From Falciphora oryzae (lineage: Eukaryota; Ascomycota; Sordariomycetes; Magnaporthales; Magnaporthaceae), in assembly GCA_000733355.1 (NCBI GenBank), contig JNVV01000023.1:463844-527843 (forward strand): 64,000 nucleotides of DNA, written 5' to 3'. The notes below the pieces were generated by a model that saw only the letters and a list, made by a program, of their open reading frames with translations, did no database searches and was not told the origin of the DNA. The translations under genes and the position numbers were made by a program. The number at the start of each line of letters is the position of its first letter. Within the stretch, counting starts at the first letter, position 1. Of this stretch, positions 11,555-22,279 are shown in pieces.

Positions 11555-11853
11555 TGTTGGTAGGAGTATGTACTCCTGTGGACACGGAGATCTCCAAAAC
11601 AGGGTGAACAATGATCCTTTATATCAAAGGATCATTCTAGTATTGTGCACGAAGAGGAAAGGAATCTATCTGCCAGAGAGGGAGCAAGAGGGAGGCTATA
11701 TACACGTTCTGGATCGGCCAAAGGCCGTTCCCCTGCTTCCCAACCTCCCGGGCCCTCGGGCCCTCAGGTCCCGTGGTCAGAGATCACGGGACCGGAGGAT
11801 CCAGGCCTCTCTGTACCATACCGATTGCCTGCGCCGGTCAACGCAATCCAACA
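11555..11853. repeat. Solo LTR with target-site duplication, probably Ty1/copia type
   Basis: The 299-bp block starts TGTTGG (11555-11560) and ends CCAACA (11848-11853), a perfect 6-bp terminal inverted repeat of the form usual for Ty1/copia LTRs. It is flanked on both sides by the same 5-bp direct repeat ATCAC (11550-11554 and 11854-11858), the mark of integrase-mediated insertion. A TATA-like stretch sits near 11620 inside a CCTTTATATCAAAGG near-palindrome. There is no internal domain nearby, so the element was lost by LTR-LTR recombination. Confidence 0.88.
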
Positions 11854-12374
11854 ATCACTGGTCTTTTTTTCTGTCTCTTTTTTTTTTTTTTTTTTTTTAT
11901 CCACTTCATTGTCTCCTAGATTCTTTTTGCTAGTAATCATAATCTTTTCTTCACCTCCTGTTCGTTGCTGCAACAAGCTGAAGCCCTGGCCATATAAAGC
12001 TAGGTCCCGCTTGGACTGGAGTCTCATTGGGCTCAGCCGAGAGGAGCCCAGTGCGGCTGAACATTGCCCGCTGGTGATTCGTCGTTTTTGTCACGAAGGA
12101 TTCGATCGGCGGCCCCATTGACAGCAGGGGTGGGTGGCTTAGACGGTCAGCATGTAATTTCCCTCTTCTTCGAGTGGCCTTCTCTCTGCAATTTTTCCTC
12201 CATTCCTCTCGCATTCTCTTGGCACGCTACCGCCATTCACCACCATTGGAGGATTTGATCCGAACGCGCAACATTCTGGAAACGGACTGGCCGCTGGGAT
12301 CTCTCTTTTTTTTTGGTCTCGAGCTGAGTACCTATTGACCTGGCACGGGCTCTTCCCCGCGCGCGACTCCGACC
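11854..12374. other. Upstream region of the Cys-rich membrane protein gene
   Basis: Contains a 21-T run (about 11878-11898) just downstream of the solo LTR and a pyrimidine-rich stretch before the ATG at 12375. No gene seen. Confidence 0.5.
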
Positions 12375-13406
12375 ATGTCGACGTACTTCGACAGCTGGTA
12401 CTGGGCGACCAACGCCAGCAGCTTCACGTGCCCGGGCATAGGAGGCTTCAAGTGCAACGCACCCCACGCCTGCGCGCGCGACCCAAACATCAGCAAGAGG
12501 TACTGCTGCAACGCAGTCAGCGACCCCTACGATGTCTGCTGGTCAGGCTCGACCACGTGCAGCACCGACGGCTCGACCTTTGAGTGCGGCAGCGGCCAGT
12601 ACAAGTGGTGCTGCATAAGCAAACGGTGCGTGCCTGTTCTTGGCTCCAGACTTCAGGAGCCCTGACTGACGTCTCGATCCTCGTCCAACAGGGAAGTCTG
12701 CACACCGGTCAGCGGCCAGATCAACATCTGCTGGAGCACCGGCTACGACACGCTCAAGAACATCAGCGTGCCCGCTCTCGAGTCGGCCCACTCGTCACTC
12801 AGCGCCGCCGCGCCCACGTCCGCGAGCTCCATCACCTTTGACCCCCTCAGCCTCGTCGCCCTGACCGCCCCGCCGTCCACCTCCACAGGCGGCGCTACCA
12901 GCACCCCGAAGACATCCGCCACAAGCTCTGTCTTGCAAACCGATCCCGCGGCGGCGGGGTCTCAAGCCGGCTCCGGCTCCGGTTCCTCCTCGAATGGGCT
13001 AAACGGCGGCGCCATCGCCGGCATCGCGATTGGCGTTGCGGCCGGTCTGGCCCTCGTTACCATCGGCATTTTCTTCCTGTGGCGCCGCGACAAGACGAAG
13101 TCGGACACCGCCTACGCGCCCGCAGCCACCTCCCCTCCCGTCGCGCAGGCCGGCTATGGTCAGTACCATCAGCAGCAGCAAGGTTACCACCCCGACGGCA
13201 CCCCCTTTGGCTCGCCGTACTCGAGCGAGATGCCGGGGAGCACAGTACCGCAGCAGCCGTACTACCAGGAGGCGTATGGCAAGGCCAGTGATCACCTGGG
13301 GCGGCCGGAGCTTGGGGGGACCACGCCGGGTGTCGAGCTGCCGCCGAGCCACACGGGGTGGGCGGCCAGCGAGCTCCATGGCGACCACACGCAGCAGCCG
13401 AGGTAG
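12375..13406 (+). CDS. Cys-rich single-pass membrane protein, Ser/Thr-rich
   Basis: Two exons, 12375-12625 and 12692-13406 (66-nt intron, CTGAC branch near 12664, phase 2), encode 321 residues. The first about 105 residues hold roughly a dozen cysteines in pairs and small clusters (FKCNAPHAC, YCCNA, WCC). A Ser/Thr/Ala-rich stalk follows (about 115-205), then one clear membrane helix (GGAIAGIAIGVAAGLALV.. near 210-235) closed by WRRDK, and a Gln/Pro/Tyr-rich cytoplasmic tail. This layout resembles fungal wall-sensor-like or WSC/Mid2-like proteins with an extracellular Cys domain. The exact family is not recognised, and no classical signal peptide precedes the Cys domain. The gene converges on the hydrolase gene 307 bp downstream. 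Confidence 0.82.
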
Positions 13407-13713
13407 CCCGGGGAGGATGGCTGGCACCTGTTCAGCCAATCTTGACCGTCGTAATTAATGTTATAAAACGTACACATCTCTCCGTGTCCCCCTGAGCGAC
13501 TTTCCCTCAGCGCAACCTGCTTACAAAACCGGGTGGTAGATCCGCTTCCGCTACTGTTGCGCCTCCTCCCAACCCCCTGTACACCATCACTGACGACGAC
13601 GACATGGTCGTCCAGCGCCGCCGCTCAAACCCAAAGTCCCGGCCAAGACGCAGCCACTGCCAACACCGCTCCCCTCCATGGATACTCGACAAGCCTTTTC
13701 TAGTCCTTGAGCT
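13407..13713. other. Convergent 3' intergenic
   Basis: Short spacer between two convergent genes. It probably holds both 3' ends. No gene seen. Confidence 0.5.
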
Positions 13714-14697
13714 TTACATCCTCCCGGCCAAAGCCCCGAGCAGCGCCCGAACATAGCCGACAGGATCCGTCATCTGGCTAATGTGGCCACCGGGGAAAAC
13801 GACGAGCTCTGCACCAGCCCTCTCCGCCAGCACGGCCGTGGCCCGGTAGGTCGGGGCCGACTTGTCCGTATCAGCACCGACCGCCGGGATCAGAAGCTGC
13901 TTGGCCTGTGTGCCGTTGCTGCCGCCCGCGGCCTCGTCGAACAGCCTCAGCTGCTGCGTCGGGTACTGCAGCAGCTCCCGCTCGAACCAGTACTGCGTGT
14001 TTCCCCAGGCGAAGGAGTTGGTCCTGGTGTCCCCCAAGAAGTTTGGAGAGGCGCCGCCGCTGTAGATAGCCATGAACTTCGCCGCGGCGGCGGGGACGCC
14101 GCTGGCGCGGTAGACGTCAGAGGCCTCCTCCTGGTTCGCCATGAGCGCAGCACCGTCCGGGAGAAGCGTCAGGGCCGGGGGCTCGTGGGCTACCAGCGCG
14201 CGCAGGTGCGACGGGTGCCGCGCCAGGAGCTCGAGGGCCATGAGGGCGCCGGAGCTGTTGCCCAGGACGAACGCCTTGGCCTTGGCTTTGGTGGCGTCGT
14301 GGGCGGCCGCACAGGCGGTTGTGGAGGCGGCGGTGGCGGTGATGTGCTCGATGAGGCGCCACACGTCGTCGGCGTCTGTCGCCAGACGGTTCTTGTAGTC
14401 CTGGGTGGCCGTGGAGGACAGATAGCTCCGGGAGAAGCCGCGGCGGTCGTAGGTCGCCACGGTGAAGTTTGCCCTGAGGATACCGGCCACGCTCTGCCAG
14501 ATCCCGGTGTCGCCGTTCTGGCCCGAAATGAAGAGCAGCAGGGGCCCGGTGCCGATGGGTTCGTAGTAGAGAGACGCTCCGGGCACGTTCAGGTAACCCA
14601 AGCGTGTGTCCCCGCCTGGACTTCCCGGCACCTGGCACCTTGAAGGGGTGGAGGCCATTATGATGAGGAGGGAGGTGGCGATGGTTGAGGGTTTCAT
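13714..14697 (-). CDS. Alpha/beta hydrolase, probably secreted
   Basis: Single-exon frame of 327 residues from ATG 14697. This ATG is chosen over the in-frame upstream start at 14784 because it opens with a signal-peptide-like stretch (MKPSTIATSLLIIMAST) and because a TCACGCAG acceptor-like site lies just before it, suggesting that the upstream part is leader or intron. Visible hydrolase signatures: the strand and oxyanion region GPLLLFISGQNGD, YDRRGFSRS after strand 4, the nucleophile elbow GNSSG with its serine, an acid candidate in GADTDKSA, and the catalytic histidine in FPGGHISQMTD. Three potential N-glycosylation sites (NFT, NSS, NGT) can be seen. The substrate cannot be inferred; the family includes esterases, epoxide hydrolases and peroxidases. 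Confidence 0.85.
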   Translation of the reverse strand: MKPSTIATSLLIIMASTPSRCQVPGSPGGDTRLGYLNVPGASLYYEPIGTGPLLLFISGQNGDTGIWQSVAGILRANFTVATYDRRGFSRSYLSSTATQDYKNRLATDADDVWRLIEHITATAASTTACAAAHDATKAKAKAFVLGNSSGALMALELLARHPSHLRALVAHEPPALTLLPDGAALMANQEEASDVYRASGVPAAAAKFMAIYSGGASPNFLGDTRTNSFAWGNTQYWFERELLQYPTQQLRLFDEAAGGSNGTQAKQLLIPAVGADTDKSAPTYRATAVLAERAGAELVVFPGGHISQMTDPVGYVRALLGALAGRM

Positions 14698-15544
14698 CTC
14701 CTTGCGGCACCTGCGTGAGAAACGCCTATGGATGGGCGCGAAGGATGCTCGGATGAGACACTGAGAGCCAGAAGGGTTACACAATGCAGGCAGGGGCCGG
14801 TAACTTGTAACTGAAGCAATTATCTCCTATCCGTTATGCCGGCTGGGGCCATTGGCGGGCAGTCGGGCGCTCCCGGCTCTCCGCACTCCGCGTTGGCGTC
14901 GAAAGCAGCTCGCATTCGGGGTCTGCTCACATGCCCGCCCGCGAAGGATGCGAAAGCTAGGGTTCTTCTGTTTTGGCACCTCCCCTTCGAAAACGGCTGT
15001 TGGCTTGGCCATCACCTAATCAAAGGAAAGCGCAACGAGAGGAGTTGGCGAATTACAGTGATAAATCGTGACGTGATGGCCTGAGACGTGTGTGATATTA
15101 TGCCGTGGGGAACCTGGAACAGAAGAGGGCGTGGGGGCGGTGGCATGCTCTGGGCGCAATTCAAAAATTGGAAAGGTCAGACTACTTGGCTGAGATGCGT
15201 GTTTTAGTTAGGGGCAGAGATGCGTGAGTTTTGAGTGAACTTTATATAATTAGTAGCAGCCTCATCCGAAGTCATGGTAATTGATATGCTTGTTGTTTCC
15301 ATCCCCTTCTATTCCTCTCGGCTTGTTTTCTTTTTCAACCATTTTTGTTTTTATCCAAATATCGCCGTCTCTTTTTCAATAACTGTTGTGAGGTCCATTT
15401 TGCAAGCCGCTTTATATTCCCTCGCCGTCTTATCTTTGCCTGTCACACTGGAAGAGGCTTGGTCCCGGGTTGGGTGACCTGCTACCGTGCGGCATTAACT
15501 AGCTTCTTCTTGGAAACAAGTTGGTAATTATGCGGATCACGGCG
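14698..15544. other. Intergenic, no gene seen
   Basis: Upstream of the hydrolase and downstream of the HET gene. More AT-rich from about 15220 to 15540. No coding pattern recognised. Confidence 0.5.
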
Positions 15545-17599
15545 CTAAACCATTCTAATGGTCTGGGACTTGGCCGAAATGACATCCGTCAACCGATTCC
15601 AGTCAATGCTGCCATCTTCCAGGGAGAATCCAAAGAACCGCCTCAATGTACGCCATCTTCGCCAGCAAGCGGGGGCACCAATAGCAAAACCTATACGGCG
15701 GAAATCTGTTTGGTTGGGTTCGTTGTCTACCTTTTCTAGAAGAAGGCCGAACCGCACGACATAGTGGGTGCCGGGAACTCCTTCGCAAGAGAGATCCCTG
15801 TTGATCCATAATGGCATGCAGTAAAAGCGCCCGTCCTCCATACGCCCGGCAAAGCCGGTTTCCTCGCGCTGCTCTTGGGCATCAAGACATTCCGAGATGC
15901 CATCGATGGTGAAGTACCACGTGTCATGGTCCCAGTCCAGCGGGGGGCTACTGCCGGTATGGTCATATGGCCATAACTCCAGTGGCCGTAGAAACCCTCT
16001 TGGTCGTAGCCATCCGCCTTTCAAAAGGCCCATCTTGTCGGTGGTGGAATAGTCCAGGTGCACCTCTTCGGCCTTGACGAGCAATCCTGTGCATTCCTGC
16101 CGCCAAACGAACCGGACCGGATAGTTCACCGATGCCCAGGACCAGCTTGGGGCACGATACACCGCTGAAGGCCCCGTTTTCGCTTTGCTCCCGGCTGAGC
16201 CGACCTTTGGGAGCACCTGTCAGCATAGAAAGTCTTTGAGGAAGCCGCGCCACATGCCGGCAACGTATGTGTCTTGGAAGGCAACCGCCGCATGTCTCGC
16301 AACCGCAGAAAGTGCGACAAGCCTGTCCTTTGGAAACGTGACGTCGCAGGCGCTGTACATCTCGACAAGCCGCCGCCAACCCCCGATGGTGTAGTAGTCG
16401 GAGTAGAAGTCCCTCTGACAGAAGGCCTCGTACTCCCACCACATCTCTCCTGGAAAGCCTTGGGCCCACATCTCTGACGCTCCGAGACACCGGCATTCCC
16501 AGTAGACCTGACTGTGGCCGAAGTGAAGGATCCTGGGCGACAGGAGACGTTCCTGAAGCACCCATGCCCGCGTGTTGAGTCTCGCCGAGTCCACTTCTGT
16601 AATCCACTTGTCTCCTGGGTTGTCGATCGTCCATTCGAAGCCTTTTCCCTTTCCCATGCTGACGTTACAATGAGCTTTTGCCGGATGCAAAACGTCCGGG
16701 TTGCGGTCATGGAACATGGACTGGTGGCTGCTGGGTGCCGTCTGGGCGGAGATATTGCAAAAGGAATTGCTATAGACTTGGTCCATAAGATTAACTTCGT
16801 GGCTCCAGTCGGCCGAATCGTCTCCATGCTGGATGATGCACAGAGAATCGGCCCAAAGATATTTAACACCAAGTTCTCTGGTGACAAGCACCGCGTCGCG
16901 GGATAGCTGCGGAAGGGCGGAGATGGGAATCTCCTTAAAAAGCATGGCATAATTGTTCGTTGTGAGCTTCAAACAGCCTGTGTTGCCCCAACAGTGGCTG
17001 AGTGTCATGTAAGGCCCGTCGACTATGGCTTTGCTGGTTTCGATGAGGCGGAGTGTTTCCGAGTCCCTAACAGTTCCACACTCGAGAAGCCTGGTTGGGT
17101 ACCAGGCCACTTGGGGACTGTGACGGGCGCATTCCTCGTGTTCTCGTGTGCAAGTTGCGAGACACTTTCTGGCTGTGGAGAACGTCTGTGTGGATCGTGT
17201 GCTTAGGGACAGTCGAGGAATTTCGGGGTGATCTGGCTTGCACCGGACGAAGATTAGTTTTCACCAGCACAGTCAGTCGAGTTCTGGTCAAACCTACCGC
17301 GGCTGTCGAAAAGTTCGAGGGTCTGCGACGAGGAGAAGGACCCATGTGGGGGGTCGCGCTTTGTATCGAGTGTGAGGGTCATGGTTGGCCCCCCGTGGTC
17401 GCCGATCCAGAAACTGGAACGTGCAGACGTGACGGTCGCCTCCGAGTCGGTTGGCAAATCGGACTTGTCCTGCACCTTCACCCAGGCACCCGAGCTGGAC
17501 TGAACTTTTGAAGGAGTTGAAGGTTTTATGGTGTGGCGAATTATGGCGTAGCCTTAGCTGCGCCGACTGCAGAACGGCCTTGCACATGTCGCAAAGCAT
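15545..17599 (-). pseudogene. HET-domain (heterokaryon incompatibility) gene, disrupted
   Basis: HET proteins (PF06985) act in fungal non-self recognition and cell death. Reading from an ATG at 17599: CDMCKAVLQSAQLRL resembles the Cys-containing N-terminal part of the family. After a frame change near 17480, a 65-nt intron (17233-17297, CTGAC branch, phase 1) leads to FSTARKCLATC, WYPTRLLECG and the HET core with YMTLSHCWG, LPQLSRDAVLVTRELG, YLWADSLCIIQ and NTRAWVLQERLLSPRILHF. A TGA at 16220-16222 then interrupts the frame exactly where the family usually has Trp (pattern AGLWR..L...LLW.V). The same frame goes on for another 224 codons with YRAPSWSWAS, typical of the C-terminal half of HET proteins. 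Two independent lesions suggest a pseudogene. If translated to the TGA, it would still contain the whole HET core. Confidence 0.85.
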
Positions 17600-18002
17600 T
17601 GCAAATAGGATCGAAGGCTGTTTGCAAAGTTCAAGATCTGTCCCGGGTACTGGGAGGGATGAGGATGGACGAGGATGGGATTCAATCAAGACTTGCGGCG
17701 ATGCGGGGGCGGGGGAGCATGCATGATGGCACAATACGCCCGACCAGACCGGCGGGACAACGTTGACCCTCGTCTGGTATGCGCACATGGAGCAGCGCGG
17801 GTTCTGGGGCTCATCGTCCCATGCTTGCTCCTCCCAACCATCCGAGACCACGCCCTACGCCCTGTGTTTGACCAGCCAGATGCACCTCTCGGGTGGACTA
17901 CGAAGAGTTTAAACCCCATTCAAGCCCCAATTCTCCAGATCTTTGCTTTGCTCCAACCCATATCGTGCAACAGAAAAACAACGAGACGGAGAATCGCACA
18001 GC
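17600..18002. promoter_or_regulatory. Divergent intergenic between the HET gene and the NmrA-like gene
   Basis: About 400 bp shared by two divergent starts (17599 minus and 18003 plus). It presumably carries both promoters. No specific motif is claimed. Confidence 0.45.
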
Positions 18003-19010
18003 ATGGCGTCCTTTACCCCCGCTAGCATCCTCATCTTTGGGGCCACTGGAAACATTGGCTACCACATCACCGAGGCCATCCTCAAAGCGAGCCCAGGCTT
18101 TGGGAAAGTCACCGTCTTCACGTCGCAGGGCACGGTGGACAGCAAGAAGCAGCTGCTGGAGGGCTGGAAGTCGCAGGGCGCGAACGTCGTGGTCGGCGAC
18201 GTGACGAGCGCGGCAGACGTGTCGGCAGCATACAAGGACAACAATGTCGACATGGTGGTCTCGGCGGTCGGGCGCAACGTGCTGGGCCAGCAGATGGAGC
18301 TGATCAGGCTGGCCGAGGCGTCGGGCACGGTCAAGTGGTTCTTTCCGTCCGAGTACGGCACCGACATCGAGCACAACGAGCGCAGCGCGGGCGAGAAGCC
18401 GCACCAGGTCAAGCTGGCGGTGCGGCGCATGATCCGCGCCGAGATCAAGCGGCTGCACGTCACGTACCTCGTCACCGGCCCCTACTTTGACATGTGGGTC
18501 AAGTTTGGCAACTTTGACGCGGCCAAGAAGGAGGCCAACGTGATTGACGACGGCGAGGGGAGGATTGGGTTTTGCACCATGCCCGAGTAAGTGCCCGTGC
18601 TGCCTGTTCCGTGATCTCAAAGGACTTGAGCTGATATACATGATGCTCTGCTTCACCAAAGCGTGGGCAAGTTCCTCGTCGCGGCCCTGCGCCACCCCGA
18701 AGCGTCGTTCGGCAAGGCACTCAAGGTGCAGTCCTTCATCGTGTCGCCTAACCAGGTGCTGGCCGAGTACGAGAAGCAGACGGGTGGTTCAAAGTGGAAG
18801 GTGAACAAGACGCCGCTTGACGAGTTCCGCAAGCGCGAGCAGAAGCTGTGGGAGGAAAACGACCCCAAGGCCACGGTGCTGACGCTGCGGCGCATCTGGG
18901 CCGAGGGCGGCACGCTGTACGAAAAGAACGACAATGAGCTGCTGGAGATGGGCGAGGCGGACCTGGATTCTCTGGAGGTGGCCGTGAAGCGAGATTTGGG
19001 TAAGGTGTGA
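18003..19010 (+). CDS. NmrA-like / isoflavone-reductase-like NAD(P)-binding protein
   Basis: Two exons, 18003-18586 and 18662-19010 (75-nt intron, CTGAT branch, phase 2), encode 310 residues. The N-terminus has the Rossmann dinucleotide motif GATGNIG at about residues 13-19, preceded by a hydrophobic strand (ASILIFG). VVSAVGR and [10 protein letters not shown] match the NmrA/isoflavone reductase branch of atypical short-chain dehydrogenases. The family includes redox-sensing regulators such as NmrA, which binds the GATA factor AreA, and small-molecule reductases. The SEYG segment and overall length fit the reductase-like group better than true NmrA. Cytosolic or nuclear, with no signal peptide. 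Starts 404 bp from the divergent HET gene and precedes the MFS gene on the same strand. Confidence 0.9.
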
Positions 19011-19395
19011 TTAGTGAAGCTGTGGTAGCACACGGGGGATCATTGAATGAAATTGGTCAATCCAATGGAAGCACAGCGCATGAGCCACCAGTGCCCAGGT
19101 CACCAAGTTGGGGCCCCCAGACGGCAACGGCAGCCCCTGGCCCTCCACAGCGTCACAGCGGGGATGCCTGCCCAAGAGTGCAGTGCCAAGGGTCAAGCAA
19201 CCACGTGCGTCAATCGCAGCCAGTCAAGCTTCCGCGCGGGCTGAGCTAAAGCACGTTAGTAGTGGGAGCTGGCATTTCCACACCACCACCGCCCATTCTC
19301 GTCCTCGACCTGTCCACGACTCCTGTCCTCCCATAACGCGTCGTCCGAATACCCCGATCCAGAAAGACTGCGCTCGCCGACGACAGCTACCTGCA
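19011..19395. other. Intergenic, promoter of the MFS gene
   Basis: 385 bp between two same-strand genes. No gene seen. Confidence 0.5.
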
Positions 19396-21050
19396 ATGGC
19401 CGACCGACCGGCAGGCCTGCGTGACATCACGCCCTACTTCTTGGTGCTGCTTCTGGTTGCCACGCTGGGCCCGCTGCAGTTTGGCTTCCATCTGGTCGGT
19501 TGCCTGCTACGCTCTCCAACGATGCTGATTGCTCTTGTTGACTTAACTGACACTCCCCCTTCTTCTGCAAACAGGCCGAACTCAACGCCCCCCAGGATGT
19601 CATCACCTGCAAAAAGTCGTCCCTCTGGGCCGTCGCCCGCCACCTCGTGGCCGCCCGCAGCCCCGGCTCGGCCCACAAGGGCTCCGACTGCATCCCCATG
19701 ACCGAGGCCGCCTTCGCCACCATATCCTCCATCTTCACCCTGGGCGGCCTCGCCGGCGCCCTGGCTGCGGGGCCCTTTTGCAGCCGCCACGGCCGCAGGC
19801 TCGCCATGCAGGGCACCGCCGTCGTCTTCCTGGCCGGCTCCGTTGTGGAGGCTTTTGCCTCCAGCGCCGTCGTCATGGGCCTCGGCCGCGTCCTGAACGG
19901 CTTCGGCGCCGGCGCCGCCACCGTCATCGTCCCCATCTACATCTCCGAAACGGCCCCGCCCGCTAGCCGCGGCTTCTTCGGCGCTTTTACACAGATTAGC
20001 ACAAACGTCGGCATCCTGGCCACCCAGACGCTTGGCTACTTCCTCAGCTACGGGTCCGCTTGGCGCTGGATCATGGGCGCTGGAGCCATCATTGCTGCCG
20101 CCCACGGGCTGGGGCTCGTTGCTGTTCCTGAGAGCCCGGCCTGGCTGGCGGTACACAAGGGTGAGGTGAACAGGGCGCGCGCCGTGCTGCAGCGCATCCG
20201 CGGTAGTAAGGCTGCCGTCGAGGACGAGGTCGCGGCCTGGGGCTCCGAGGCCGAGGACGACGAGACCATCGTGGGTAGCGAGCACCAGGGCCTCCTGTCC
20301 AGCGAGAACCGCGACAGCGGGGCTGCCGCTGCCACCGCCGCAACCGCCGTGCCTGCGCCGCATCCCGCTTCCGGGGCCAAGTCGGCGTCGGTGCACCTGG
20401 GCTTCTGGCAGGTGGCGCGCGACCCCTTCTATCGCCCCGCCATCGTCTCGGTCGTCGGCATCATGTTTGCGCAGCAGATCTGCGGCATCAACAGCATCAT
20501 CATGTACTCGGTCTCGCTGCTCAACGGCCTGCTGCCCATCAACTCGGCGCTCGTGACGATCATCATCTCGGCCATCAACCTGGTCACGACGGCCGCCTGC
20601 TCGCCGCTGCCCGACCGCCTCGGCCGCAAGGCCTGCATCCTGCTGTCCATCGCCGGCCAGGGCACCAGCTCGCTGGGCCTGGCGCTGTCGATCCTGTTCG
20701 GGCTCAAGACGCTCTCGGCCGTCTTTGTGCTGCTCTTCGTCGCCTCCTTCGCCCTCGGCCTGGGCCCCGTGCCTTTCATCATGGCCTCGGAGCTGGTCGG
20801 CCAGGAGGCTGTTGGTGCGGTGCAGTCGTGGTCGCTGGGTGCCAACTATATTGCCACCTTCATCGTCGCGCAGTTCTTCCCCATCGTCAACACGGCGCTC
20901 AATGAGGCCTTTGGCGGCGCCGGCTACGTCTACTTTGTGTTTGCGGCCGCGGCGGCCTTCTGGTTTGTCTTCATCTCGGCCTACGTGCCTGAGACGCTGG
21001 GTCGCAAGGACGCGGACGAGGTCTGGGGCCGGACCAGGCGCATCGACTAG
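19396..21050 (+). CDS. MFS sugar-type transporter (Vps73-like)
   Basis: Two exons, 19396-19494 and 19575-21050, encode 524 residues. The 80-nt intron has a weak donor (GTCGGT) but a good CTGAC branch and CAAACAG acceptor, and splicing gives FGFHLAELNAPQDV, as expected at the end of helix 1 in this family. Sugar-porter signatures: CSRHGRRLAM in loop 2-3, the VNGFG-like NGFGAGAA, YISETAPPASRG, PESPAWL after helix 6, a long central loop (about residues 250-310) rich in Ala/Glu, QQICGINSI in helix 7, DRLGRK in loop 8-9, and PETLGRK near the C-terminus. Twelve hydrophobic segments are expected. The N-terminal AELNAPQDVITC phrase resembles the yeast Vps73 group of hexose-porter-like proteins, whose substrate is uncertain. 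Convergent with the racemase gene (217-bp gap). Confidence 0.93.
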
Positions 21051-21267
21051 ATAGCAGGCAGTTAGTTGCACAACAGCCGTGCGGCGAGGGAGTTCTACCA
21101 TGTGCGCTAGATTCATCAACGACCAAGCAGTAGATTACACAGCGGAAAAAGAAGCGCGCAGTAGTTGATATCAAGTAGCCACAGCTGCAGCGCTGGAAAC
21201 AAAGTATTGGTGGTATCAAGCGAAAAGCAAACAAACTTGCCACCCCGGATATCTCGTGCAAACAATA

Positions 21268-22279
21268 CTACTGGCTGAACAGCCGCTCGTTCCTGATGGT
21301 TTCCGCGAGCATGCCCACGCCCGCCTTGACGCCGTCGATGATGTACACCTTCTCCTGCGGGGTCTGGGGCTCGCCGTACTCCTCGGCGATGGCGCTCCGG
21401 ATGATGTCCTCCAGGCCAGCCATGCCGGCGCAGCCCATGACGACGCAGCCGACGCGGCCAAAGGCGAGCAGCCGCTTCGTTGCGTTCCTGAGCCTGGCGC
21501 GCACGACTTCTGGGCTCACCGCCTCCTCGCCGTGGAAGTCGCTCGCGTCGAGGCCCGTGGTGTAGACGCCCGCGAACTTTGCGGCGTTTTGGTTAGGGGC
21601 GAAGCTTTTCGAGTAGGAGGCGTCGAGGAAGCGGCGGACGCCTTCTTCCAGGTGCGTCTCCCAGAAGGCGCCTGTGGTAACGATGCCCCAGGTCCGCCCC
21701 GGGGATTCCGGGCAGCGCGGGTAGGGGTTTGTGAGAGCAAGGGCGGACAGGATGCTGGCCTCGAGAATGCCGAGGACGACGCGGCGGCCGCGGTGGCGCT
21801 CGGCCAGGTGGGCGACGAGGGGGTGCACGCTGTAGCAGGCGACCAGGACGCCGTCGTAGCCGTCGAGCTCGTCGTGGTTACCGGGCTCGGCGGGGTCCAC
21901 GGAGTCCTCATCGGCCTCGGCGTCCGCGTTTTTGGAGGCGGCCGAGGCTTCCAGGTCCGCGAGGACGACCTCTGTGCTGCGGGCCAGGCCGAAGCCGTCG
22001 TTGATGCTGGCCGGGCTGGGGTCCGGGGCTGTGTAGTAGGAGATTGTGTTGTCGCCGCAGGAGAGGCTCTGGTTGGTGGTGTTGGTTATTTGGCTCACAG
22101 TTGGGAGTGCTTCTCATAGGAGCTTGACCTACCGATTCGATGGCCTTCTTGACGCCCTCGGTCATCTCCTTGGACGAGTTGGGGTTGAGGATGAGGAGGT
22201 GGAACCCTGCTGGGCTGGTCACGTCCTCCGTGGTCTCCTCCGACCTGGTGGCCGCTTCTGCTGACGCCCACCCTGCCAT
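21268..22279 (-). CDS. Dcg1-like Asp/Glu/hydantoin racemase family protein
   Basis: Two exons on the minus strand, 22279-22133 and 22068-21268, encode 315 residues. The 64-nt intron uses GTAGGT and ACCAG and keeps phase 0. The N-terminal strand LLILNPNSSKEMTEGVK is diagnostic of the family. The joined sequence then gives SYYTAPDPSPASINDG, the usual next block. Both catalytic-type cysteines are present: in VLVACYSVHPL and in VVMGCAGM. The family racemises hydantoins, Asp or Glu by two-base chemistry. Yeast Dcg1 is encoded beside the allantoin (DAL) genes, so a role in allantoin or hydantoin nitrogen use is possible but unproven. An acidic insertion (about residues 80-105) is unusual. The start is uncertain, since the frame stays open further upstream. 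Confidence 0.9.

Noticed and set aside
13783..14643. 286-codon ORF antisense to the hydrolase
   Set aside because: Gly/Arg/Val-rich shadow frame; the hydrolase motifs are on the other strand.
19434..21119. 561-codon ORF antisense to the MFS transporter
   Set aside because: Mirror of a GC-rich gene. Sequence is Gly/Asp/Arg-rich without domain, and the sense strand has a complete transporter.
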